Positions 43,337-51,742 of a stretch of 64,000 nucleotides of DNA are shown piece after piece. Below the pieces are notes generated by a model, which saw nothing but the letters and a program-made list of their open reading frames with translations, was not told the origin of the DNA and made no database searches. The stretch covers positions 1 to 64,000 of the forward strand of contig UQMD01000004.1 in assembly GCA_900542155.1 (NCBI GenBank), given 5' to 3'. The DNA comes from an uncultured Collinsella sp. (GTDB taxonomy: Bacteria > Actinomycetota > Coriobacteriia > Coriobacteriales > Coriobacteriaceae). How positions within the stretch are numbered: position 1 is the stretch's first letter; every line of letters begins with the position of its first letter. A program made the position numbers and the translations under genes.

Positions 43337-44134
43337 ATGGATACCAAGGCATTAAAGAAGCAGATGGGCGCCGCCATCGCCATGGTGCTGGTAGCAGCCG
43401 TAGCGCTGGGCTCTGCCACGTTCGCATGGTTTGTGACGAACAACAAGGTTGACGCCACCACGAGCACGATTTCCGCTCAGTCGAACGCCGCGTTTATGTA
43501 TATCCGCGAGAAGAATTCTGACGATCAGAATCACACTACTTGGACTTCAACTGTTGATTCTGCCGTTGGCGACAAAGCTCTTTATCCCGCTCACTGGGCC
43601 CTTGAGACCGAGAGTGGCACTGGTAAACCTTATGCCACTGCCGGATCGTTCTATACGGCTTTTGGTACGACTGCTGACAATGGTGCTATGAAGGGCACGT
43701 CTATCAGCGTTGGTGATCCTGATAAGGCTGTTGACGAGCGGTATGCCGTTAAAAATACCTTCCGCATCGGCTCCAAGGGTTCAACGCTCAAGGATCTCGT
43801 TGTCGCGAGCGCTTCTTTGGGTACTGATGGAAATGCTCAGTTTGACAAATCGCTCCGTGTCCTTGTGAAGAATGGGACCAACTGGGTCCTGTGTGGATAC
43901 CAGAATGATGACAACCCGTTCACCATTCTCGGTGCCTCTAGCGTTAATAATTTGATTACATCGAAGGTTGACGGCAGCGATGAGGCCAAGGAAGTCGTTG
44001 TAGACATGTATGTTTTCTACGACGGCGATGAGGCCGAGGCCATTAAGACCAACAACCTGTCCAACCTTAAGAATGCTGCAAAGGCCATTACGGTTAACTT
44101 CAGCGCAACTTCTGAGGCCAAGGACCACGAGTAA
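43337..44134 (+). CDS. Secreted TasA/camelysin-like protein 1
   Basis: 265 aa. Short basic start, hydrophobic helix, then GSATFAWFVTN (ATFAWF at 27-32), the SipW-type cleavage region of TasA-like fibre proteins. The mature part is Ala/Ser/Thr/Asn-rich, beta-rich, with VVVDMYVFYDGDEAEA near the end. Start ATG 43337 follows GAAAGGGG; the upstream in-frame stretch lacks protein-like character. Base composition is less GC-rich than in the 50-59 kb group. A terminator-like hairpin separates it from the next gene. Confidence 0.78.
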   Translation: MDTKALKKQMGAAIAMVLVAAVALGSATFAWFVTNNKVDATTSTISAQSNAAFMYIREKNSDDQNHTTWTSTVDSAVGDKALYPAHWALETESGTGKPYATAGSFYTAFGTTADNGAMKGTSISVGDPDKAVDERYAVKNTFRIGSKGSTLKDLVVASASLGTDGNAQFDKSLRVLVKNGTNWVLCGYQNDDNPFTILGASSVNNLITSKVDGSDEAKEVVVDMYVFYDGDEAEAIKTNNLSNLKNAAKAITVNFSATSEAKDHE

Positions 44135-44147
44135 GCGCTGTGCGCCG

Positions 44148-44174
44148 AGCGGGGGAGAAATCCCCCGCTTTTTC
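44148..44174 (+). terminator. Intergenic attenuator/terminator between TasA-like 1 and 2
   Basis: AGCGGGGGA / TCCCCCGCT stem, AAA loop region and TTTTTC. It probably lowers expression of the second gene relative to the first. Confidence 0.85.
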
Positions 44175-44195
44175 TATATCGAGAGGGGATGACCG

Positions 44196-45146
44196 GTGAA
44201 TATCAACCAGATGAAGCGTCAGTTGGCCATCGCCAGTCTCTCGGTCGTGATGGCGGGCATTGCGCTCGCATCTGCTACCTATGCTTGGTTCGTTAGTAAC
44301 ACCAGTGTTGATGCTGTATCTAGCTCTATAAGTGCGCAGGCAAACGGAATGGTTCTTCAGATAGTTAAGGCCGGGAATCCCATTCATGACGGCGGCGATC
44401 ACCGTACTTCTGCGACGGTGTCTGGTCACGAAATTAGTCCTTCTTCCACTAACGATGCTGCGAGTTGGTATGTCCCTGCTTCCTGGGATGGTACGGATGT
44501 AAGCGGATATCAGAAGGTTTCGATTAAAGATATTGCTCAGGGCAATTATTCACTTGCGAGCAGTTCTGATGAATTCTATGCCTATACGCTTGCGGACTAT
44601 ACCCTCTACACCATTACCCAAACGGGTGAGGCTGATGTTTATCTCGATGGGGCTGAAGGAGAAGGCGCGGTTGTCATCACTCCCTCCGAGGGCGCTTCGG
44701 ATGAGTGGTTTAACAAGATAAAGGGCAGTTTGCGCATCGGCATTCTTATTGATAACAATCTTAAGCTCGTTTATGCGCCCATTAAGCCAAATGGTCATGG
44801 TAATGATTCCAACCCGACCAATGGCTGGAGTTGCGTCAACTCGTTTGATGCTTCTCTCTCACAGACCATGACGCCGAAATATGCGTATGTTTCGGGAAAT
44901 GATTTTGTGGATGCGAATGGCAACAATTGGGCTGCCACAAGATCTGGCGATGCATACGTTGCACCATCGGTGAACGCCGCAAAATTGGCTCGCGTTGGTT
45001 ACGGCGGAACGAATCTTAAAGTTGTCATGTGGATGGAAGGCACAACAGAGGCTTGCCAAAACATGTCGGGCCTAGATACGGGCGTTGATGCTCCAACGTT
45101 TAACGTCACGCTCAACCTAGTCGGCGTCGTTCCCGATTCCAACTAG
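44196..45146 (+). CDS. Secreted TasA/camelysin-like protein 2
   Basis: 316 aa. GTG start after GAGAGGGG. Helix then ASATYAWFVSN (ATYAWF 27-32) and SSISAQANG, closely matching protein 1 (TSTISAQSN), so these two are paralogues. C-terminal signature LKVVMWMEGTTEACQN. Composition is distinctly AT-richer than the chromosome, hinting at transfer or fast divergence. Confidence 0.78.
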   Translation: MNINQMKRQLAIASLSVVMAGIALASATYAWFVSNTSVDAVSSSISAQANGMVLQIVKAGNPIHDGGDHRTSATVSGHEISPSSTNDAASWYVPASWDGTDVSGYQKVSIKDIAQGNYSLASSSDEFYAYTLADYTLYTITQTGEADVYLDGAEGEGAVVITPSEGASDEWFNKIKGSLRIGILIDNNLKLVYAPIKPNGHGNDSNPTNGWSCVNSFDASLSQTMTPKYAYVSGNDFVDANGNNWAATRSGDAYVAPSVNAAKLARVGYGGTNLKVVMWMEGTTEACQNMSGLDTGVDAPTFNVTLNLVGVVPDSN

Positions 45147-45175
45147 CGCTAAGCCATTAGCTAGATTCGCCTGAT

Positions 45176-45207
45176 AGGGGCCGCTTCAGTCGAAGCGGCC
45201 CCTTTCT
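45176..45207 (+). terminator. Terminator after TasA-like 2
   Basis: AGGGGCCGCTTC / GAAGCGGCCCCT followed by TTCTT. Confidence 0.9.
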
Positions 45208-45294
45208 TGTGCGATGGCTTTGCGCAAAACGGTTGCTCATGAGCCCGCGTAGATCGGCGATAATGTGTGGAACTGTTCTTCCTGGAGGTTCCTT

Positions 45295-46377
45295 ATGGAC
45301 GGCATCGCTTCTAGTGTTCCGCTGATTGCTCGGCCGAGTTACGACCGCGCTTGCAGCTTTGTGTCGTCCTAATATGTTCAGGCCTGGGAGTGGTTCTTGC
45401 GTGAGGAGCAGCGTGGCGGCCTGTGGGATAAGCTCCCGCATCGCACGAACACCGACAGCTCTCAATATCCCTTTCGCCTGACGATTGATTCCGAGCTCTT
45501 TCCGGTGTCGCGCGATTCGGGCATCTTTTGGCCTGGTCGCGGGCGCGTTAAACATCCGTGCGAGAAGACCTTCGCACTCTCGGTGCACAATTCCAAGCGC
45601 GGTGCCTACCCCGATGTTCCGCCGCTCTATCTCGAGGACGGAACGTGGGTGCTCAAGTACTCGTCGCAGAGCACTTCGGTCGAAAACTGGCGCGACCAGG
45701 ACTATAACCAAAAGATGATCAACTGCATGGAATGCGGCGTTCCCGTTGGTGTGTTCTTTGCGACGAGCGCTGGCTACAAGGTGCTGGGCCTCGCATTCGT
45801 CGAGCGCTACGAACCCGAGAACAGCTGGTTTGTGCTGCATGGCCCCGTCCATAAGGGTGGGCCCGATGCCCGTTTCTTCCCCGATATGAGCTACATGAAG
45901 GACGCTCCGGTTGCAGCGGAGTTCTCTGGTACTTCGGCAAGTGATGATGAAAAGGTCCGTTACGCGCTGCGTCGCGAGCGAATCGGGCAGCAGCGCTTTC
46001 GTACTCAGCTCTTTGAGGCCTATACCGGTCAATGCGCCGTCTCGGGTTGCAGTGTCAACGAAGCGCTCGAAGCTGCGCATATCGAGAACTACTCGGGTCC
46101 CAAGTCGCAGGTTGTCAGCAACGGTATTCTGCTGCGCCGTGACCTGCACTCGCTGTTCGATGCTCATTTGATTTCGTTTGAGCTGGTGCGTGGCGACTAT
46201 CAACTTTGCGGGTCGTACCTTCTGCAACAAACGGATTATGCGACGTTTGCGGGCTCGGTGTTGCGCGAGCCGGACGAACATCGCTTGCGTCCCAACGCCC
46301 GATTCCTCGAAGCCCATCGGGCCGAGTTCGCTTTCTCGGAATCGCGGCGTCGGGCGGAGGCCGTCGCTCCGTATTAG
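45295..46377 (+). pseudogene. HNH endonuclease gene interrupted by an in-frame stop
   Basis: Reading from ATG 45295 (GGAGG upstream) gives 25 codons, then TAA at 45370, and the same frame continues without break to 46377. The C-terminal part (about residues 250-310) is an HNH_2 nuclease domain: CAVSGCSVNEALEAAHIENY, SNGILLRRDLHSLFDAHLI. A restart at TTG 45397 is possible but has no good ribosome site, so the gene is probably inactivated or reduced. It may have been a restriction or defence nuclease. Confidence 0.75.
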
Positions 46378-46495
46378 TCGGCTGTTGCCCGTCGCAACCC
46401 AATCATGTCGATTGATCGGATCGCGTCGCGCCGCAGCTAGAGCCGCCCGATCCTGCCATCCTCTCCTCAACAGGTAAAACGGGAAAGGGGAGACT

Positions 46496-46777
46496 ATGGG
46501 ATGGCGAGGCGATATCGCGCGCGGCACATACGGAAACTTACCGCGCACTCTGATGGATCGGAGCTTATTTCCGCTCGTCGAGGCTAACTGCAGCCAAATC
46601 TGTCTGCCCTGCCCTCGCTGCGGTGCAGGCCTCCCATGCCTAGACATCAACTTCATCGATGCCCGCGACAAGCGCGCCGCCGACCCGCGTGCTCGAACGG
46701 GTCTGCGTTTTCCGGTCTATCCTCAACAATGCCCAGCCCGCGGATGTGCTATTACCTATGACGATGCCGATGCCTAA
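46496..46777 (+). CDS. Small cysteine-rich protein, uncertain
   Basis: 93 aa. Cysteines form CSQICLPCPRCGAGLPC and later QCPARGC, which could bind zinc. The start has AAAGGGGAG at good distance, the main support. No family recognised; the coding claim is moderate. Confidence 0.4.
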   Translation: MGWRGDIARGTYGNLPRTLMDRSLFPLVEANCSQICLPCPRCGAGLPCLDINFIDARDKRAADPRARTGLRFPVYPQQCPARGCAITYDDADA

Positions 46778-46818
46778 TCCCCTGCTAGCGAGCGAGGATT
46801 TTTGGACGTTTGAAAACT

Positions 46819-46882
46819 GAGGGTGGATAATCTCCCGTTTTTGGGCTGAAAAGCTGTCGAAAATGGGAGATTATCCACCCTC
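46819..46882. repeat. Inverted repeat
   Basis: 18-base perfect arms (gagggtggataatctccc and complement) around a 28-base centre. About 120 bases on, the word tcgattttcgag appears three times (47000-47057), each itself partly palindromic. The stretch 46778-47064 holds no gene. Confidence 0.85.
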
Positions 46883-47064
46883 GAGCAAAGCTGCCGGGTA
46901 CTTCTGCCTCTGGGCGGTAGCTTGCTGCCAGAAGTGCTCACCGGTCCCCAAGCCTGGGGTTATAGCTTACGGACAGGCAACTCATCTACCTGCGTATACT
47001 TGATTTTCGAGGATTTTCGCACTCGATTTTCGAGGAAATCTGGACTCGATTTTCGAGCTTTGCC

Positions 47065-47763
47065 CTACAGGTAAATCCCCTCGCATAGGGTCTTATGGAA
47101 CTGGGTGTGGTGGTCGCGTACCCAGGTGAAGAGCGCCTGGTCAAAGTTGTCCTGGCTGATGGGGATGCCAAAGACGCCGGCGACTTCCACGCGCACGAAC
47201 TCCAGCGCGGGCAGCTTGTTGATGGCCGTGAGCGCAAACGGCGACGTGGGCTCCTCGAACAGGTAATGGCTGCCTTGCAGCGCGCCGCAGCCGGTGCAGG
47301 TGCTGGCGAGCGATACAGTCTTGGTGGAGCGCGACGTTACGGGTTTGTAGCCGCAGCGCTCGCGCAGGTAGTCGCGGATCTCGGCCGGCACGCAGCCCAG
47401 CGCGGGGACGATGGCCACGGCGTTGGCGCGGGCGGTGTCGATCGCGATGTGGCCCGCGCCGTCCATGGCGGGCGCATCGCTGGGCGCAGCCTTGCTGCCC
47501 GAGTCCTCGGCCGCCCAATACGGAATGCCAAAGGCCGCGACTGTCGTCTGCTCGTGGCACTTCCAACACTCGCGCTTGCCCAGCACCAGGTAGATGTAGG
47601 GCGCGCTGGGGTCGGAGCGATCCACGCCGGGCAGCCACGCGGCAAAGGGCTCGGGGTTGACGCCATCGGGCACGTACCAGATCTTTTTGATCCGGTCCCA
47701 CTTGGCGCCCAGGGCTTTGGCCTCGTCTTTGTGCAAAAAGGGAACATCGAGCTCGGTGCGCAT
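47065..47763 (-). CDS. DUF5710-domain protein
   Basis: 232 aa. Residues 1-45 are the DUF5710 module (LDVPFLHKDEAKALGAKWDRIKKIWYVPDG), a short domain often found on topoisomerase- or primase-related and mobile-element proteins. The rest has CWKCHEQTTVAAFG and CTGCGALQG, two CxxC pairs that could hold zinc. Function unknown. Start at 47763 has AAAGGAG. Confidence 0.8.
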   Translation of the reverse strand: MRTELDVPFLHKDEAKALGAKWDRIKKIWYVPDGVNPEPFAAWLPGVDRSDPSAPYIYLVLGKRECWKCHEQTTVAAFGIPYWAAEDSGSKAAPSDAPAMDGAGHIAIDTARANAVAIVPALGCVPAEIRDYLRERCGYKPVTSRSTKTVSLASTCTGCGALQGSHYLFEEPTSPFALTAINKLPALEFVRVEVAGVFGIPISQDNFDQALFTWVRDHHTQFHKTLCEGIYL

Positions 47764-48080
47764 GGCGGCTCCTTTGTGCGGCTTGCGGTGCATGTGCTCC
47801 AAGGATACCCCAGCGGCGAGTGTGTGGTCGCTAAACGAGCACTTCGACCGCCCGAGAAGTCGCGGAGCATTTTAGCGAGGGCGTGCCGTCAAGCAAATGG
47901 GCAAGCAAATGGTCAGCTTTTGGTCAGTTGAGCGGCAACCTTGCCAAGAGCTTGACGAATTTGCAGCTAGACGTCGACGAATGAGCACTTTGGACGCGCC
48001 GCGGCAAAAATCCGCCGGTCGTTTGCCGAAAACTTGGCAGGACCGCCAACGGCCGCCGACGCGCGTGCTATCTTCGCGCC

Positions 48081-49184
48081 ATGGGGTACTTTATCGTTTC
48101 ACATAACGCTGCGCTGGCGCTCTTGGCGCACATCCCGAACCCGCGCTTTGGGGATTCGGAGTCAGAGGTCGTGTCGATCGCGGGTGCCTGCGCGCTCTGT
48201 GACCAGGAGGCGCAGGAGTTTATCGATCGCTACGACCTGGGGATTGACGTGCTGGATCTGATGGTGCCGACGCGCGCCGACCGTCGGCGGACCAAGCACG
48301 TCGCGACGCACCTGTGCACCAACGAGCTCCCGGCGGGTTCGTTTATCTCACTGGGCCACTGGATGGGCGACCTGGATGCATACGTGTGCTCTCCCGAGCT
48401 GGCGTATTTACAGGCCGCGCACGATGGCGATGCGGCGGAGGCCATCTACGCCGGCTATGCCATGACATCGGACTACCGGCTGGATAACCTTGCTCCCGGC
48501 GGGGTGACCAGCAGGGATGCGGGCATGCGCGATGGAAAGCTCACGACCAAGGAGCACATTGCGGCGTACCTTGACCGGGCGTCAAAGGTGAGAGGCGCCG
48601 CCAAGGCGAAGGCGTTGCTTCCGTACGTGGAAGAGGGCTCACGGTCTCCAAGGGAGTCGGGGCTTTGCATGTTTATGTCGCTGCCCGCGCATTACGGCGG
48701 GCTTGCGCTGGGCAAGACCGAGCTGAACAAGAAGTACTTCATTCGCGACGGCTACAACGATGGGCGCAACCGCAAACTGCGCGTGTTGGAGCGCACGCCC
48801 GACATAACGCTTACGGCGAAAGCGGAGGTGGGCCTGGATAAAGTAAGGGCTGGCTTGCTGCCCGAGGTGCTTACCGCGCTGGTCGATTACGACAGCGACG
48901 CTATCCATGATGGAAGCGAAAAAATCCACAAGGATGCCGAGCGCCGCAACGAACTGCAGATGCTCAATGGGGTCGCGTACTTTACGGTGACGACTGACCA
49001 GGCGAGCGACTACGAAAAGCTCGTTCGCCTGTGCGAACGCATTCGGCGCAAGCTGCATCGGAATAAGCGACCTATCTTTAACAGGCCCATGACGGAGGAG
49101 CAGCGATATCTTGCCCTTGCGCGCGTCGAAACGAAGCGGTTTAAGCTTTGGCAAACCGTCATTGACGCGCATCGGCATTGGTAG
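48081..49184 (+). CDS. Uncharacterised protein, possible PD-(D/E)XK-like C-terminus
   Basis: 367 aa, no signal peptide. The middle has SPELAYLQAA and a helical DNA-binding-like region. The C-terminal part DYDSDAIHDGSEKIHKDAERRNELQMLNGVAYFTVT resembles the D-x-D ... H ... K-x-x-D-x-x-R-x-x-x-L layout of DUF559/Vsr-type endonuclease domains. Similar proteins seem common in Coriobacteriia. No clear ribosome site precedes ATG 48081. The 47764-48080 gap contains nothing I recognise. Function is inference only. Confidence 0.55.
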   Translation: MGYFIVSHNAALALLAHIPNPRFGDSESEVVSIAGACALCDQEAQEFIDRYDLGIDVLDLMVPTRADRRRTKHVATHLCTNELPAGSFISLGHWMGDLDAYVCSPELAYLQAAHDGDAAEAIYAGYAMTSDYRLDNLAPGGVTSRDAGMRDGKLTTKEHIAAYLDRASKVRGAAKAKALLPYVEEGSRSPRESGLCMFMSLPAHYGGLALGKTELNKKYFIRDGYNDGRNRKLRVLERTPDITLTAKAEVGLDKVRAGLLPEVLTALVDYDSDAIHDGSEKIHKDAERRNELQMLNGVAYFTVTTDQASDYEKLVRLCERIRRKLHRNKRPIFNRPMTEEQRYLALARVETKRFKLWQTVIDAHRHW

Positions 49185-49222
49185 AGGCGGTTGTTGGTCG
49201 TGGGGGCTAACGGCCTTATTTC

Positions 49223-49403
49223 CAGGTCTAATACTTTTCCGCGAAGTGAACGAGTCAAAACGGGCCCCCGAAGCATCGACACTTTTGGTGACTCGTTTCC
49301 TGCAGTTTTGCCATTGGGATCCTGCGGTTTTTGGCTTCGAAAAGTGTGCATGCTTCGGGGGTCCAAATAAGCTCGTTCACTTCGCGGAAAAGTATTAGAC
49401 CTG
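49223..49403. repeat. About 180-bp inverted-repeat element, copy 2
   Basis: Ends caggtctaatac and gtattagacctg; shares cttttccgcgaagtgaacga, cccccgaagcat and their complements with the 33132-33313 copy. The centre differs between copies. Confidence 0.9.
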
Positions 49404-49489
49404 ACTATAGGAAGGTTGTCCGGATGTGGCATCGAGGCCCATCCAGGCCCGGTTGAGGCGGTCGCCAAGACTGTTTGGGCGACTGTGGT

Positions 49490-49615
49490 CTTGGTTGGGG
49501 TGGCCCCCGGTGTTGTCGAGATCACTTTTGGCTCGGTTGGTGTGGTTGTCGACGGCGCGGAAGCGGCTTTGGGCTTGGTTGGGGTGGTTGCTGGCGTTGT
49601 TGAGGCGGCTTTGGG
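49490..49615. repeat. Three tandem 42-bp imperfect repeats
   Basis: Units 49490-49531, 49532-49573 and 49574-49615 each begin cttggttgg or ctcggttgg and end near ctttgg. A degenerate fourth unit precedes them. The period is 14 codons; both strands have open frames through it, with no convincing start, so I treat it as a decayed repeat-protein fragment or plain repeat. Confidence 0.65.
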
Positions 49616-49645
49616 TGCCGCGCCGTCCTCTTGGCTTGGCGACGC

Positions 49646-49681
49646 AAAACAAAACAGCTCAGAGGCGAAGCCTCTGAGCTG
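49646..49681 (-). terminator. Terminator of tRNA-Val
   Basis: CAGCTCAGAGG / CCTCTGAGCTG stem with TTTTGTTTT on the minus strand, directly after the tRNA. Confidence 0.9.
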
Positions 49682-49689
49682 CGAACATT

Positions 49690-49764
49690 TGGTGGGCGTT
49701 AGAAGATTTGAACTTCTGACCTCTTCCGTGTCAGGGAAGCGCTCTCCCCCTGAGCTAAACGCCC
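49690..49764 (-). tRNA. tRNA-Val (anticodon GAC)
   Basis: On the minus strand GGGCGTT pairs with AACGCCC; D-arm AGCTCAGGGGGAGAGC; anticodon stem CTTCC/GGAAG with loop CTGACAC; T-arm GGTTCAAATC-like; discriminator A and encoded CCA. 75 nt. Confidence 0.96.
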
Positions 49765-49793
49765 GATCAAGGGTGCGCGAGTGCGCAGGAAAT

Positions 49794-49822
49794 AATATAA
49801 CGGAGCTCCCGCCCAGTGGCAA
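49794..49822 (-). promoter_or_regulatory. Promoter of tRNA-Val
   Basis: On the minus strand TTGCCA and TATATT with 17-base spacing, 30 bases before the tRNA. Confidence 0.7.
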
Positions 49823-49994
49823 GAACTATTTTTTAAAAAGTGGCGATTTGCGACCCTATCCGCCCCGATGCAGCGCGAAGGGCACGCGAAATATTCCGTT
49901 TGTACCCCCGATGAACTGCACGTTCGCGTAAAATAACTCCATTATGGGCAAATGATGTCCAGGCGGTTTACAACACGGCATCTGGGGGAGGGGC

Positions 49995-50879
49995 ATGTCG
50001 GACGCGCGTTCGCTGCAAAAACAGTTCAATCGCATGCTCGCCACGTTGCTGGTGGCGCTTGCTGCTGCCGGAGCCGTAACGTATGCCTGGTACATCTATA
50101 ACGCCAACCGCCACATAACCGACGTCAAGATGGCGGCGGGCACGGGCGTGACCTTCCTTATCTCCAACGAGTACGACGGCGAATACAAAACCAACGCCGG
50201 CCTGAGCTTTACGGGTCTGCTCGATCCCGTCTCGACCGACAACGTGCTCAACGGCTTTCAAAAGGTAACGGGCTTTACCGGTGGAACCACCCAGGACTCG
50301 CTCTTTGCCAACATGTTTGGTGCCGCCGAGCATTCCGACTACTACAAGACTTCCCTGTACCTGGCTACCAACTCGGCCGCGACCGACGTGTACCTGTCGG
50401 GTATCGACTTTACCGAGCAGGATCCGGCAAACCCCATCTCCACCGCCCTGCGCGTGGGACTGGTTACCTATGCGTCAGGGCAGGGCGATACCGTGACGGG
50501 CCAGTACGTCTTTGAGGTCTCGGGCGAGCACAATCCCCAGGCGCGCTACAACACGCTCGACGGCAAGGATGCCGGCGAGAGCGAGCAGAACCACCTGGTG
50601 CTCGACAGCACCCGCTCCAATGGAGCCACGGTTGATTTTGACCAGCTGACCAGCGCTAACTTCTGCGACTATAACGAAGACACCGGTGTCGTGAGCCTCA
50701 AGGAGGCCACGACCAAGATCTGCAGCCTGCCCGCTGCTGCCAAGGGCGCCGACCGTAGCACGCCCGTGCGCGTGGATGTGTACGTGTGGCTGGAAGGCTG
50801 TGACCCCGACTGCACCAACAATCTGGCCGCCACCAGCCTGCAATCGCTGGCACTGCGCTTTGCCGGCAAGCGTTCGTAA
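49995..50879 (+). CDS. Secreted TasA/camelysin-like protein 3
   Basis: 294 aa. Helix followed by TYAWYIYN (29-36), a variant of the A-W-F motif with Tyr. Mature region is Thr/Asp/Ala-rich; the C-terminus has VDVYVWLEGCDPDCTNN and a final beta-strand LALRFAGKRS. Two Cys in the signature could form a disulfide. Start ATG follows GGGGGAGGGG. First gene of a tight run to 59055. Confidence 0.78.
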   Translation: MSDARSLQKQFNRMLATLLVALAAAGAVTYAWYIYNANRHITDVKMAAGTGVTFLISNEYDGEYKTNAGLSFTGLLDPVSTDNVLNGFQKVTGFTGGTTQDSLFANMFGAAEHSDYYKTSLYLATNSAATDVYLSGIDFTEQDPANPISTALRVGLVTYASGQGDTVTGQYVFEVSGEHNPQARYNTLDGKDAGESEQNHLVLDSTRSNGATVDFDQLTSANFCDYNEDTGVVSLKEATTKICSLPAAAKGADRSTPVRVDVYVWLEGCDPDCTNNLAATSLQSLALRFAGKRS

Positions 50880-50890
50880 GGGGGCCAGGG

Positions 50891-51727
50891 ATGAGTGCAT
50901 CGAACATCAAAGATATCCTGGGCTCGCGCCGTCGCATGGTTGCCGCGGCCGCATGGATGTTGGTGCTGGTAGCCGCCCTGAGTGCCGCTACCTACGCCTG
51001 GTTTAGCAACTCGCGCTACACCAACGTGACGCCCGTGGCACACACGGTAAGCGACGAGGGCTCCGACCTGCAGATTGGACTTTCGGCCAACGGACCATGG
51101 GACACAACGGCAACGCTTGCCGCCGCCGACAAAACACTCTACCCCATCTCGACGGCAGACCTTTCCCGCTTTTGGCGTGGCACCTTCCAAAATGCCGCGG
51201 GCATTACGACCGACTACGCCGACTGCACCGCGCAGCTGGACGACTATGCCCTCACTGGCACGCTGTACCTTAAGGGCAGCGATAGCGCTCTCAACGTGTA
51301 CCTGTACCAGGGCCAGATGAGCGTGACGAGCGACCCGCAACTGCTGGCCGCACTGCGCCTGGGCCTGGTCATCACGACCCAGTCCGGTACGCAAACGCAT
51401 ATCTTTACCTGCGACGATCTGGGCAACACCTCGGGCGCCACCAGTAGGCGTACCACCGCGCAAGACGGCGTGGTCGTGGCGCCCGGTGCCTCGGGCTGGA
51501 CCTACACCGCCGATCCCGCACGCGCCATAAGCGCCTACAGCATGGACGGCGCCGGCGACACGCCCACAGCGCGCGCAGGCGCCACGCCCATCTGCACGCT
51601 GGCCGCCAACGAGGTGGCAAGCGTTCGCTACGTTGTGTACATGGAAGGCTGCGACGCCCAATGCATCGACGAGGCTCAGGCTCGCGATGTGGTGCTGCAG
51701 CTTGCCTTTGCCGCGGCCAAGGCATAA
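50891..51727 (+). CDS. Secreted TasA/camelysin-like protein 4
   Basis: 278 aa. Basic RRRM before the helix, SAATYAWFSNS (ATYAWF 33-38). A loop with TLYPIST is shared with protein 5 (TLYPVST). C-terminal signature YVVYMEGCDAQCIDE, again with two Cys spaced by three. Eleven bases after protein 3. Confidence 0.78.
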   Translation: MSASNIKDILGSRRRMVAAAAWMLVLVAALSAATYAWFSNSRYTNVTPVAHTVSDEGSDLQIGLSANGPWDTTATLAAADKTLYPISTADLSRFWRGTFQNAAGITTDYADCTAQLDDYALTGTLYLKGSDSALNVYLYQGQMSVTSDPQLLAALRLGLVITTQSGTQTHIFTCDDLGNTSGATSRRTTAQDGVVVAPGASGWTYTADPARAISAYSMDGAGDTPTARAGATPICTLAANEVASVRYVVYMEGCDAQCIDEAQARDVVLQLAFAAAKA

Positions 51728-51742
51728 GGGGGGCGAAGCGAC

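Noticed and set aside
45157..46671. Long minus-strand open frame opposite the HNH gene
   Set aside because: The plus strand encodes recognisable HNH motifs; the minus frame has no family features. The fact that it is uninterrupted does not outweigh this.
49010..49822. Minus-strand Thr/Pro-rich frame through the repeats
   Set aside because: It overlaps the tRNA, the inverted-repeat element and the end of the 48081 gene; no ribosome site.
49416..49931. Plus-strand open frame across the 42-bp repeats and tRNA-Val
   Set aside because: It runs through the tRNA gene and its terminator and has no convincing start.
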